Shown here in pieces: positions 23,707 through 34,478 of a stretch of 64,000 nucleotides of DNA. The stretch covers positions 37,221,317 through 37,285,316 of the forward strand of contig NC_090246.1 in assembly GCF_037325665.1 (NCBI RefSeq), read 5' to 3'. Source of the stretch: Littorina saxatilis. Lineage: Eukaryota; Mollusca; Gastropoda; Littorinimorpha; Littorinidae. The position numbers and the translations under genes are program-made. Position 1 is the first letter of the stretch; every line of letters begins with the position of its first letter. The notes under the pieces are model-generated. The model saw only the letters and a program-made list of their open reading frames with translations. It ran no database searches and was not told where the DNA came from.

Positions 23707-23951
23707 GGCAAAAAAAAAAAAAATAGGTCTGTTTACGGTAACATAGGCCCAAAAAATAGGGTCAGTAGGTCGGGATTTTTTTTTCTTTTTTTTTTTCCTC
23801 CAAAAAACCATATTTTTACGTTATTTTGCAAAAAAAAAAAAACCAAGATATTTTTTTTTCCCCCCAAATGCCAAAAAAAAAGTCTAGGGTCGCGCGAAAA
23901 AAATAGGGTCGGTCGGGTTACCGTAAACAGACCTATTTTTTTTTGTTGGCC
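23707..23951. mobile_element. Harbinger-like MITE, TTA duplication
   Basis: A 245-bp element. Left GGC + A-run + ATAGGTCTGTTTACGGTAAC is mirrored by GTTACCGTAAACAGACCTAT + T-run + GGCC. TTA flanks both sides (23704-23706 and 23952-23954). GGCC-type ends with a TWA target are the PIF/Harbinger signature. It shares its plan with the element at 29240-29898. Confidence 0.75.
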
Positions 23952-24027
23952 TTAGCCTGTTTCTGAAGCATCTGCAAATACTGTATTCAGAATTTCTAGT
24001 TCAGGAAAATGAAAAATAACAGTTTTG

Positions 24028-24447
24028 GTAAAAAATCAAAAACAAGAATGGTACGTAATTGGAACGTTTATTATTGACAAAACAAAAAGTTACATTTACT
24101 AGTATACATGTATGTACGTCGACCCAAATGACTTTGAAGTAGACAGACAGACAAACACTTATGAAACAGATAATGAACTTATCTCAAGATCGAGTGGCTC
24201 GCTTGCAAAATGCTGGCGAGGTAATGATCATTACCTCATTGATCATTGATTGATCATTACCTTGCCAGCATTTTGCAAGCGAGCCACTCAATCTTGAGAT
24301 AAATATATTATCTGTTTCATAAGTGTTTGTCCGTCTGTCTACTTCAAAGTCCTTTGGGTCGACGTACATACATGTATACTAGTAAATGTAACTTTTTGTT
24401 TTGTCAATAATAAACGTTCCAATTACCCACCATTCTCGTTTTTTGAT
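24028..24447. mobile_element. Foldback (near-palindromic) MITE
   Basis: Two arms of about 205 bp (24028-24240 and 24245-24447) are reverse complements with few mismatches; they share TCTCAAGAT, AATGCTGGC, ATGAAACAGATAAT and TACATGTATAC. The short centre is made of TGATCATTGATTGATCA. The outer ends read AATCAAAAACAAGAATGG and CCATTCTCGTTTTTTGATT. Relics lie at 3605-3737 and 28825-28885. Confidence 0.85.
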
Positions 24448-25145
24448 TCTGAATTTTAGAACGTTGGCAGTCTATCTGTTTTTGGAATTTTGGTACAAGC
24501 ATGATGCATGCAATTTGTAAATAATTTAACTTATTAAATATTACTTTTCTTCAGAAAAAGACAAAATAGAAAGTTGATACTGTATTGCAGGCATAAGAAA
24601 TGTATTTATCACATTCTGATTGGACAGTCTAACCTAAAGACAACGTAAAAGATATGGTCATTGTCTTATGTTCTAAAGCACTTCAAAACAGATCAATATT
24701 TCAGGAGTATTTACTGCATTTCTGGCTTATGTTTTAACTTCACTGTAACCTGATGGTCTACACAAAAAATTTAGTTTCCCATTAAACAGTACAATCCAAT
24801 AGCAGTGTTAGCATATTGGTTTAAATGAACCAAGAATCTTTTTATAAAAAAAAAAGACATTGTAAAATACTGTAAACAACTGTTCTGGAGTAACACACAA
24901 CACAGAAGAAGGGAGAACTGCAACTGCAAGTGGAGTCTTAACCTTCAAGCTACTGACTTAGGAAATGAATTAATGCCGACATCAGTGTCCATTCTCACAT
25001 TGACTACATACACACAGCCAGTCAAAAGATTTACAATAAAAAAAAACAGAGTTGCAATAGAAAAATGGCTAAAAACACAACAGGATTGCTTCAGCAGCAG
25101 TTGATAGTAAACACAACACAAAATTTAGCAGAGAAGATCAGTCCC

Positions 25146-25257
25146 TTTTTTTTTTTGTTTTTTTGTTTTGTTCGTTCATGGGCTGAAACTCCCACGGCTT
25201 TTATGTGTATGACCGTTTTTACCCCGCCATTTAGGCAGCCATACGCCGCTTTCGGAG
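25146..25257 (-). mobile_element. 5'-truncated SINE with 13-bp duplication
   Basis: Same family as 8726-9102. On the minus strand it keeps GGCGTATGGCTGCC, GCGGGGTAAAAACGG and GGGAGTTTCAGCCCATGAAC with an A-rich tail. It is flanked by GAAGATCAGTCCC at 25133-25145 and 25258-25270. Confidence 0.9.
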
Positions 25258-25633
25258 GAAGATCAGTCCCTGCATTGTTGCAGTTGCAAAGCGGGAGACC
25301 AGTGACATCTGAACATTCCGTGGTTCCCTTTCTCTTTTCGTTCAATTGAAAATACACAAAAAATCAAACTTGTAAACTTCTTGCAGCTTAAAGTTTCATT
25401 CAAGACTAGTCTCGTTTTATAACTGCTTCTAATTTTTCCCCTCCTGAAGTTAAGCTGATTGAAGAAAAACCATCTTGAGTTGCTAAGGTAGTGTTGCAAG
25501 AAAAACTACACTGCACTCGTACATTTATGAATAAAAAGGCAAAGCCCTATTGTAACAGAAAAATGCTATCCATGGGAGAATAATGACTTCATTCTCACAA
25601 GCTGATTTTGAATCACTTCAAACTGTTGATAGC

Positions 25634-25639
25634 TTTATT
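25634..25639 (-). promoter_or_regulatory. Candidate poly(A) signal for ELOVL6
   Basis: AATAAA on the minus strand about 1.2 kb past the ELOVL6 stop codon. One of several possible sites in this AT-rich DNA. Confidence 0.3.
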
Positions 25640-26806
25640 CCACAGTACGACGATGTGTTATTTTGTTGGGTCCCAAATCTGTGTTAATTGTAGGGTAGCT
25701 CCTCAAAGCTGTATTTTGTATTAGCAGATATTCAATATGTATCTAATTGGCCATGCATACATTAAAGGTTTCTGCTCAAGTCCGTTCATTAACATTAAAA
25801 CAAGAGTACAAGAAGTTCTCCTCTTAAAAAAAAAAGGGGGGAAGAAAACTACCTTACATCAATCCCCCAAAACACCAAAACTGCGTTAAACACCAGGTAA
25901 CATAGTGTTATAACTTCCAAAAGCAAACTTTTTAATTCAGTTCATACATTTTTACTTGTAAGTTGTATACACTGAAAAGTTTGTGACACAAACATTCCTG
26001 AAAAAACTTCATGTACACCCAGTGTACACTTACAAAAAAACAAACGGTTTTTATGATCATTTCAGTACATTTCGTTTAGTTATGCGCTATAGAAATCTCC
26101 TTAATAAATTTCAATCAAAATCAGTAGAACTATTTAAAATCCACAAAACAATTTAACTATCAATAGTATATTACAAAAATTAATGTGAACAGAAATATTT
26201 TTAAAATGTGACAAGCCCAAACCTCACGTAGCAGAGCTATTCAACCAAAGTATACAAACTATTAGTCATGGTCATAAATAGATCATGGCATGTCATTTTG
26301 TGTGTGTCTTTCATTATTTGCATGCCTACAGTGTGCTTTTTTGTGAAATGAATACTTGATAAATTGAAAAACTTCAGACAGAACTTGAATGGAAAGATTA
26401 CGACATTTAAGAACATGTGAATGTTGGATGACATCAGAAAAAGGCAATGACATTTCAAATTCTACTTTGCTTCAACCTCAGTGTGTTCCTCAATTATGCT
26501 ACCTTTAGTCTGCAAGTCAACTTTGCAGAAACATGCAGGTTTTCACAAAAAGTCTTAAAACTTGAGTTGAAGGTTCATGGTAAGTCTTAAAGCTCACAAA
26601 TTAAGTTCTGGATTCAATACTGCCATTTCAGAATCAGAGTTCTCAACATAAACAAAGCTGGCACATTTCTGACTATTCTTTGGAAATGATGATGCAGTCT
26701 TTCATGCAGCACTTGACATTCCTTTTTTGAATCTGGTTCATCTAATAAGTTTTTGATCACAACTTCACTGAGTGACAGTTATGGAACCTGTTGTGTTCAT
26801 TAGTAC

Positions 26807-27652
26807 CTATGCATGCTTTTTATCTCTTGCATCTGACGGTTTTGGTAGAACGCCCTTTGGTTTTTCGATTATATAGGTTGTATAAAAGAAATGGGCAAAG
26901 AGCACAAAGTATGAGAAGTACATGAGAGAAGAGTAGTTTAGGTTCTCATAGGTTTGCTGACAGAACTCGCCACGCCCCTTGATCTGATAGATCATGATGT
27001 TGATGCAGACGCCGACAATCATCTGGAGAAGTTGTGAACTGGTGATGACAATGCTGATCCACTTTGGAATACTGATTCTCAGGGCTCGAAGAGCATAGTA
27101 AGAATACATTAGAGAGTGAACGACGTAATTCATCACCATGAACCACCGACCAGGGGCCGTGTGGTCCGTGTAGCTGTACCACACATACAGCAGCACAGTT
27201 ATGTGATGGTACCAGTGCAAGAAGATCAGAGGCTGCTTTCTCAGAATGATGAAGAGAGTGTCCCCAAGCTCATAAACTTTCGACACAGTGAACAGGAACG
27301 ACCAGAATCCTGTGACGCCCTTGAAGTAGGTTGGAACACAAATGGAGTACTGCAGACTGTGCTTTCCGACAGCAGTAACGAGCTCCGGCACCGTTCTGAT
27401 GGCACCGGCAATGCTGAAGATGGCGAGGATGCCACTCCAGAGGGCCAAGATGGGGCGTAGGTCATAACGTGGTCGTGTCTTCATCAGCAACTGACCGCCG
27501 AAGACGACGACAACGTAAATGGCAGCGTACACGAAACTGTCTGTCCATCGTTCCAACATGTACTTTAAGAAAATGGACTCATTCCAATTCTTTTCGAAAG
27601 GGAACACGTAGGAATAATTATGCACACCTTCTCGTTCAACTGCCGCCGCCAT
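26807..27652 (-). CDS. ELOVL6: ELOVL6-like very-long-chain fatty acid elongase
   Basis: A 281-residue protein in one uninterrupted frame, close to the family's usual 265-290. ELOVL enzymes catalyse the condensation of malonyl-CoA with acyl-CoA in the ER; ELOVL6 extends C12-C16 chains. The histidine box HWYHH is at 146-150 within KQPLIFLHWYHHITVLLY, preceded by KVYELGDT (125-132) and followed by MNYVVHSLMYSYY (174-186). Several hydrophobic segments fit a polytopic membrane protein. The last four residues, KKHA, form a dilysine ER-retrieval signal. The spacing and wording of the box match ELOVL6 (and ELOVL3) better than the PUFA elongases ELOVL2/5. The ATG at 27652 is the first in frame, with in-frame sequence before it not resembling coding. 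No intron interrupts the CDS, whereas vertebrate ELOVL6 is split; a retrocopy origin or intron loss is possible, but all key residues are present. Confidence 0.95.
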   Translation of the reverse strand: MAAAVEREGVHNYSYVFPFEKNWNESIFLKYMLERWTDSFVYAAIYVVVVFGGQLLMKTRPRYDLRPILALWSGILAIFSIAGAIRTVPELVTAVGKHSLQYSICVPTYFKGVTGFWSFLFTVSKVYELGDTLFIILRKQPLIFLHWYHHITVLLYVWYSYTDHTAPGRWFMVMNYVVHSLMYSYYALRALRISIPKWISIVITSSQLLQMIVGVCINIMIYQIKGRGEFCQQTYENLNYSSLMYFSYFVLFAHFFYTTYIIEKPKGVLPKPSDARDKKHA

Positions 27653-28555
27653 CAGAAATCTTTAAATGGACGAGATAACAGTGTTACTGCACAAATCGCT
27701 GGCAAAAGGGGCGCCTGCCGGGACAACCGCGTGCTGAAGCTGAAGTAGACACTTACATGTCGGTATGGTGATCAAACACACTCCCGCTCATTGGATTATA
27801 TTATGAACTGACTATATGGACCAATCACAGACGCGCAGACAAAATATTCAAGATGGAGTCGTGTGAAGTGTGAGACCTCGACGGGGACACAAAAGTAATG
27901 ACTGTTAGCAGGTTTGAAAGCGAAGTACTGGTCCTTAGACCCATTTAGACACTGCACCTCACAACTAATTACGAATTTGGGACCCAACCATTCAGGATTA
28001 TGCGCACAATAACGCGGAGCGCCTGCTATCAGATGCAGACAGCATGCGCAAGTAATGAGCTACGAGTCATCTCCCTTCTCATTTCATTGCGGAGGGGTGG
28101 GGGTGGAGTACAAATTGATGCCGACGCTTCAGCCAGTCAAAACATAAACCCTGTTATGTGTCTCATATATGTTAAGTAACAGCCGTGCCGCACATAGTCA
28201 ATGATTAATTGTTAAGAAATATATATTATGACACAAAAACAGGTCTTTTGGAAAACCAAGCTACAACTGATTTGTACAAAAGACGAGCTACTTGAGTAAG
28301 ACAGCTGATCGTGGTTGGGCAGGATTAAAATGCCTGTGTTTTCTCCTCGCCTAGTAAGTGTTGACAAATAAATGTGATATTCTTGATGGATTTTTTTCCA
28401 GACATTGATACAATTAAAATTATTTAATTTACTATGTCACGTGTGTGCTTTGAGTAAGTTGAGTGTTTCATAAAAACCACACAGTATATATTTCACTTTT
28501 TCTTGTTACTTAAAATAATAAATTCACAATTGTTCTGAAATTTCTGACAGGTAGA
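27653..28555. promoter_or_regulatory. Head-to-head intergenic region, ELOVL6 / TXNDC15
   Basis: 903 bp separate the two start codons on opposite strands and should hold both promoters. The ELOVL6 side is more GC-rich. On the plus strand a possible TXNDC15 leader exon ends at 28353 (CTA|GTAAGTG), with an acceptor TTCTGACAG at 28542-28550 just before the ATG. No TATA box is convincing. Confidence 0.45.
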
Positions 28556-31500
28556 ATGCAGTTAAAGAAAGGGTGGATACTAGCAACACTGTCTAGCATC
28601 CTCCTGACAGTGTGTTGTGACGCAGAAGCTCAGTTGGAAACTCCATCTACAGTACCAGAAGACACATCCCACAGAGAGGAGCCATCAGTATCAGTTCCGA
28701 AAACCCATGAGCTCCAGGATGTTGCACTTGGTTTGGGAGACGACACATTGTCATTGATAGCTGTAAGTATGCTTGGTGAACATTTGTTAAAAAGAGACAA
28801 TGGCCGGATTGATCATTTGGGTTCTTGTCAATGTTTTGTTTTGTCAATTATAAACATTCCATGAACTTGCCATTCTTGTTTTTTGATTCTTTATTTTGGG
28901 ACATTAGCAGTCTATCTGTTTTGACTACAGTAAAACCTGAGTCCAGCGGACCCTTGTTGTAACGGCCACCTGCTACATACGGACAGTTTATCATGGCACG
29001 AACACGATTTCAACAATAACTAACCTTTAACGGGCGGACACCTGCCACTTACGGACGCGGACACGATTTTTCGGACAGTAGGAAGTGTAAACACTGTCAC
29101 AAACGGACACAACGTACATAAAAACGCAACTTCAAAAACTCGACTGTTATGCAGTCAGTGCTCGGCAGCCGTAGCCGTAGCACAAATGGTTGTTGATTGG
29201 TTGTCCTGTCCCTTTTCTGACCAATCAGTGGCTTGTTTAGGCCACAAAAAAAAAATGCTTTGGTTACGGTTTCATGGCCAAAAAAAATAGGGTAGGTAGG
29301 TCGATTAAACTTTTTTTTGTTTTTTTTTGTTTTTTTTGGTTGGTCCCTCTTGAAATGATAAAAATAGTTTTCGAGAGTCATGCCAAAGTCCAGTTCGAAA
29401 GAGTCTTCGGGCTCGGCACTTATTTTCGTCGACCCAACACATTTTATCCCGAACAGTTTGCCGTCCAAAGTTGGATGAAAATCATGAAAAATGTCCACCA
29501 ACGTTGCACTCTTCGAGTACCGACTTATCAGTCGTGTTTGTTCGATATGAACGCACTTTCCGAATACGATTGCAAATGCAGACGACATCTTTTTACGTTC
29601 GCGCAACGAACGAACGCACGAGACTGACTTCCCTTGGATATGGGAGTTGTAAAAAGCGGAGTGGTGTCCCTTGTCGGGCTTGTTGTTGTCTGCTCGCCGG
29701 CGATCGATGTTTTCTCTGTGCCGTGGTGTTGTCGTTTTCGGTGGGTTTTTGTGTGTGTGTGTGTGTTTTTTTGTGTGTATGTACATGTGTTTGGTTCATT
29801 TTATTTTTAGCTTTAGGACCAAAAAAAAAGGTTAGGGTCGGCCCAAAAAGTTAGGGTCGGTCGGGAAACCGTAACCAAAGCATTTTTTTTTTTTGGCCTT
29901 AGATGGAGACCCACTTTCGCTCACTCACTTTCGCTTCGCTCACTTTCGCTTTTCCGCATTGTGGATACAGTCACAACCAAAAGCAACAGTAGACTACTGT
30001 GTTTGAAAATGGAATCTCCAGCAGGAAAAAGAAAAGCGTTGACTTTAGAGCAGCGTGTCGCTGCCTTGAAAAAACTAGATAGCGGCCAATCATGCCGAGA
30101 TGTGGCGAAGGAGATGGGATGTGGTAAAACAGATCGCGAGGATCAAATCGGAAAAAGAAGACGTGATGATCTCTCTCTCTTTGTAAGCAATCGTTCGAAG
30201 AAAACAATAGTTAACACAGCTAAATTTTTGTTCCATGCATTTATGCTGAGACTAGAAAAACTGAATGAAACAAGAGCTGACCCAATTTGGTCGAGACACA
30301 CTGCGGAATTTCCCGTTGAATGACTGATGAAGAGTCAGCTATTTTTAGCTTTGTGACGTCCGACTTGCGTAAGTTTGGGGAACGGGGTAGGTGGGGGGAT
30401 GTTGTTGTTGTTGTTGTTTGCTACATGTATCATTTGTTTACTCACATTTTCAGTGAGTCTCATGTTCAATCCAATAAATACATACTACAGGACTGACAAA
30501 AAGTGTCTTGTTCATTTTACGTGCTCTTTGTAAAATATTGCCCCGGCCCCTCCACCTGTGAAGAAGGGACACCTGTCTAATAGGGACACTATTACCATTC
30601 CCCAAGGGTGTCCGTTAGAGACAGGTTTTACTGTATTTGTAGAAATCTCCAGTCCCTGTAACATGCAACAAAGTGAAAGTGTCTGATTGTACAGGTACTG
30701 ATATATATATAATTGTATATGAGGGCTGCATTTTGAGAATACCTGTCCCTATTTATATCTGTGTTTTAATTCCTTCTTTTTTCATTTTTCTCTCTTTGTT
30801 TATTTAAACAAAAATGTATTTACAGTATCTATGTTGCGTGATTCATTGATTGTTATGAGACTGACCTTTTGTTAATTGTTATCTTCATTTTACATTGTAA
30901 TGTACATTTTAATATTTAATGCTAGAAAAAAAACACTGAATAAGAACAAAGTTTGTTCATCTTTCATTGTATGAATTATATATATATATTAATCATTTGC
31001 TTTGTGTCTGTGTGCAGGATGATGAAGATTGTGACATACCAGACAATGTTATTCCTGCTCCAGGAAAACACTGCACAGAGAGGAAGCAAGATGAAAAAGA
31101 AGCTAGCAACAGAATTCCAGAGGAAAAGGAAAGAGTAGAGAGCAGCTTGTATCCAGATGGTGGAGAAATTATACAACCACAGGATGGTGCAAGCGATGCA
31201 AATGCAGAAGATTCTCAAAGAGAAAAAGCAAAACCGGTCAAAATCACCCTGCAAGCATTTGGGTCCTTTGATGAAGACAACAATGAGGAGTCAACAGAAG
31301 GTCACGGGAGGGAAGAACAGGAGGGCGATGTGTGGACAGAACAGACAGAAGAAGGGACTGAGCAGAAACGAACTGGAGGGCGACGGTTCTTCTCACTGAT
31401 GAATCTCATCAAGTTCTTGCTGAATCCCGTCATTGAAGAGTTCCAGGAGGTGGAGAAATCATCCTCCAGCAGTGATGACTCTGCTGCCGCTGAGTCTGGC

Positions 31501-34217
31501 CGTTCTGCTGCTGCCGCTGCCAGCAACAACAACAAAAACAGCAGCAGCGATGTGGCCAACGCCTCCACTGTCAATTCCTCCAAAGTAGCAGAGAAGGATG
31601 AGAAGAAAAACGGTACAGACTCTGGAAAAAAGACCAAGTTTCAGTGTGTGGGGAGGAATGTGACAGAGAACACCACAGCCACGGTGAGAGTGGTGAACAG
31701 TACTATCCTACTTGAGCTGCTCAGTTTTGACAAGAACCACACCACTGCAGACTGTGTGCTGGTGATGTTTTACGCTCCCTGGTGTCACTTCTGTGCGGCG
31801 ACCGCCCCCCACTACAATGCGGTGGCTCGTGCCTTTCCTCAGCTGGAGGTCTTGGCTGTTGACACTGTCCATTTTAGCAAGTGAGTAAAGGCCATGTCAG
31901 ACGCACAACACAAAACAGTGTTTTCTTTCAAAACAAACACAAAACAGCGTGTTTCCCGTGTGACATCCCCCAAAACGCGTTTCAGAAAACACTGTTTCTT
32001 GTTTTTGCATCGTGTTTTGGGTTTTAAAGCATGCTCTAAAATCTGAAAACACGTTTTGGTTGTCAGCCAATGAACGCGGACGATCAACTCACGTGACTTG
32101 GTTTCCGGCACCACGGAGATAGAAACAAATGGCAGACTCAGATGTGGTCCTGATTCAGGGTAGTATCGGACCCATGAATCCTAACTAGAGTCTATGGAGC
32201 CTGTCACGATTGAAGAGAGGCAATAATATCAGTGGGCGCTGCCAGCCGTGTTGTTTACAAACCCAAACAAAGCGCGGTAGCTGGAAGGGTGAAACTGACA
32301 CTGACCGTATCAGTGGGCACTGCCAGCCGTGTTGTTTAACCCAAACACAAGGCGATAGGTGGACGGGTAAAGCTGACACTGACCGATATTTCTGTGAAAA
32401 CATGCACCGCGCTTCATCTGTGTGTTTCGCGTGTGACATCCCCTCTTTAAAAACATGTGTTTCCCCGACGTTTTAAGATGGTGTTTTTGTCGAAAACATC
32501 ATTTTGTGTTGTGCGTCTGTCTCCACCTTAGCATAACGCTATTTCTGCACACAGCACAGTAAAGCACAATACAACACAACATAACATAACAATTTATTCC
32601 TTCAAAACTTGAGATGACGGTGACATGTTTTGACAAGAAGAAACACTTAATGTCTGTTTAAAAAAAACACATAAATTTACCTTTGTCAATGAAATGTAAG
32701 AGCATGCGACCTGAAATTGGGTCAAGCAATAGCTTGAAATAATTATATCAGCCTTTTGTCTGACACTGATATTTTATGATGATATGTATGTTTGGTTTTG
32801 TTTTTCTGTGTTTTTTTCTCTCTGTTTTATGTCATTGTTAACATACATACATTGTTTTTCAGCCTGAATGCACGTTTTGGAACAGTGGCGGTCCCAAACA
32901 TCATGCTGTTTCATCAGTCTCGGTCAGCTGTGCGATTCAACCACACAGAGCGACATTTCCAGACTCTGTTGCAGTTTATCACAAACACTACAGGTAGTTT
33001 TCTTATTTGTGCAAAGTAGAAATTGTGTTTCTGGTTTTCTTTTGACGCTAAAGGAAGTTTGGGATAACAGATATAGAGAATGTTCCACAGATTATCTTGT
33101 TTTCACTTAGAGTTACGTCAAAACCATTGTGCATGAACCAGCTGATGCAGACTAGTTACAATTTTCAGAAGTCTGTGAATTAAACTTGTCATATAAGTAG
33201 CGTAAAAAATGCGCTGCAGCAGTCCCTGCGATGTAAGACCCCTACTGCCACGTGACATGTACAGACAAATTTGCTCGGCATGGAGTTTTTTTTCCGCCTG
33301 CAAAACACGGATGCGGGCACCCATTTTCGGTACAAACTGTAGGTCATGCCTGCAATGTGCGGACAGATGATCGCCAAAATTTGACTGCAACCAAATCGAT
33401 TACAGGGCGGTATGGCTAGCCTGGCTCTTTGTCATCTGAACAAGGTACATGTAATAGAAGTGGAATCAGGAGTTATGTCATTCACTGTGTTAACTTGGGT
33501 GCACAGGTAGCCTTCAGGATGGGGGGGGGGGGGGGGGGGGGATTTTGGTCAGAAGTGTGGTACATCACTTTTGTTTTGAGTCTTTCAAACCTGGATGTTT
33601 ATTGACTGTACTCAAAATTACTCAAAATAAATTATTAAATGAATCATGTTTTTTCTTGCAGTAAAACATAAAGGGACATAATTCCTCTTGTTGTGTTTGC
33701 CAATGCCAGGCGGTTCATTACATGTTGAACCTTATTTACCGTATTTTTAGGACTACAAGGCGCTTCATTGAGCCAAGCTTCCTGCCATAGCTTACAGACA
33801 CTGACCTTCTGACCACCTGCTATATACGGACAGATTTGCAAAATTGGCCTATGGGTGTCCGTTCATGAGAGGGACTGCTGTACAAATATTAGTTCTATAT
33901 CTCTCTTTTATTCTTTAAGAAAAGAGAAATCATTTTGAAATGATCAGATTCACACGTGATGTTTATCACAACACGTGTATTCTATATCATGTTCCACAGG
34001 ACTGGAAGCAAACGGCAGTGTGGAACTGTCTCCTGAGGATTATGACGGCCCATTGTCTAGCACACCCACAGAGGAGACAGACTACTTGCTGTGGTTTGCT
34101 TGGCTATTCATCATTGCTTGCAGTGGATACATCTTCATCTATAGTCAGGCCGGTCAGCGTGCTATTGAGAGAGTGAACGTTCTGTGGCAGGAACACCAGC
34201 ATCAGCATATTGAGTGA
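28556..34217 (+). CDS. TXNDC15: TXNDC15-like thioredoxin-domain membrane protein
   Basis: Four coding exons: 28556-28762, 31018-31880, 32863-32993 and 34000-34217. All junctions are GT-AG, and together they encode 472 residues. The order is: signal peptide (about 1-26, KKGWILATLSSILLTVCC core), an acidic low-complexity Ser/Ala/Asn-rich segment (about 70-240), a thioredoxin-like domain with FYAPWCHFC (CHFC at 325-328), then RFGTVAVPNIMLF and RFNHTERHFQTLLQFI, a C-terminal transmembrane helix (LLWFAWLFIIACSGYIFIY) and a short tail ending HQHIE. The last three motifs match vertebrate TXNDC15, an ER/membrane protein tied to ciliogenesis, Hedgehog signalling and Meckel-Gruber syndrome. The protein is longer than the human one (about 360) because of the low-complexity insert. 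Here the active site has both cysteines, whereas I recall the vertebrate site as CRFS. Intron 1 hosts a pogo element and intron 2 a TIR element starting beside the donor. Confidence 0.93.
28825..28885 (+). mobile_element. End fragment of the 24-kb foldback family
   Basis: TTTTGTTTTGTCAATTATAA, AACATTCCA and CCATTCTTGTTTTTTGATT match the right end of 24028-24447. Even the sequence just beyond (CAGTCTATCTGTTTT) is shared between the two loci, so the true end may lie further out. Confidence 0.6.
28928..30633 (+). mobile_element. pogo/Tigger DNA transposon relic in TXNDC15 intron 1
   Basis: A 1.7-kb element with ends CAGTAAAACCTG and CAGGTTTTACTG, an exact 12-bp inverted repeat, and TA on both sides (28926-28927 and 30634-30635). 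Inside, at 30009-30320, is the start of a transposase: KRKALTLEQRVAALKKLDSG followed by CRDVAKEMGCGKT is a CENP-B-type N-terminal helix-turn-helix. A frameshift follows near 30135 (the continuation QIARIKSEKEDV is in another frame). No DDE catalytic domain is present, so the copy is internally deleted and inactive. A Harbinger-like MITE has inserted into it at 29240-29898. Confidence 0.85.
29240..29898. mobile_element. Harbinger-like MITE nested in the pogo element
   Basis: 659 bp. GGCC + A-run + ATGCTTTGGTTACGGTTTC pairs with GAAACCGTAACCAAAGCAT + T-run + GGCC, flanked by TTA (29237-29239 and 29899-29901). Subterminal GGTAGGTAGGTCG and GGGTCGGTCGGG are also inverted, as in the 23.7-kb relative. 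The longer frames inside lack recognisable domains. Confidence 0.78.
31886..32530. mobile_element. TIR element beside the exon-2 donor of TXNDC15
   Basis: Left GTCAGACGCACAACACAAAA and right TTTTGTGTTGTGCGTCTGTC pair over about 30 bp. The interior repeats AAAACACGTTTT-type words and holds an ~80-bp tandem duplication at about 32226-32390 (ATCAGTGGGC.CTGCCAGCC twice). The left end begins within a few bases of the GTGAG donor at 31881. Confidence 0.7.
33522..33541. repeat. Poly-G tract in TXNDC15 intron 3
   Basis: Twenty G residues. Further on, 33775-33885 looks like a pogo-family relic (CTATATACGGACAG, GGGTGTCCGTTCATGAGAGG). Confidence 0.85.
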
Positions 34218-34427
34218 TGTCTTGGTTGGAGGAGGGGAGAGTGTGCGTGTGTGTGTCTGACTGTGTGTGTGTGTGTGTGGGTACCCTCAACACAGAAATT
34301 AGTCTTCTATGAATGCATGAGCGAGTGCACAAATATTCATCACAGAAATGTGAGTGAAAGGGTGATGTGCATTAGACTGCACTGTAACGGAAATAATTCC
34401 TTCAAAATACATTAATCTTTGGCTCAT

Positions 34428-34433
<6 letters not shown>

Positions 34434-34478
<45 letters not shown>

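Larger units (their letters stand above)
18721..26806. other. 8-kb non-coding stretch downstream of ELOVL6
   Basis: AT-rich, without coding frames, microsatellite-poor compared with the rest of the left half. It contains the small elements listed separately (20.69, 21.66, 23.71, 24.03 and 25.15 kb). A degenerate ~25-bp repeat built on GCAATGAAACAA occurs at about 19369-19535. Parts could be a long 3' UTR of the minus-strand ELOVL6 gene, but I see no proof. Confidence 0.5.

Noticed and set aside
26946-27182. Other frames overlapping ELOVL6, and frames opposite the LGR at 61276-61792
   Set aside because: Shadows of the real coding strand; no splice or start logic of their own.
28330-28365. Alternative TXNDC15 start at 28330
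   Set aside because: After the proposed splice to 28551 this frame stops after 12 codons; the ATG at 28556 opens a clear signal peptide.
29097-29786. 229-codon minus-strand frame inside the Harbinger-like MITE
   Set aside because: No recognisable domain. It ignores the element's boundaries and includes simple-repeat translation.
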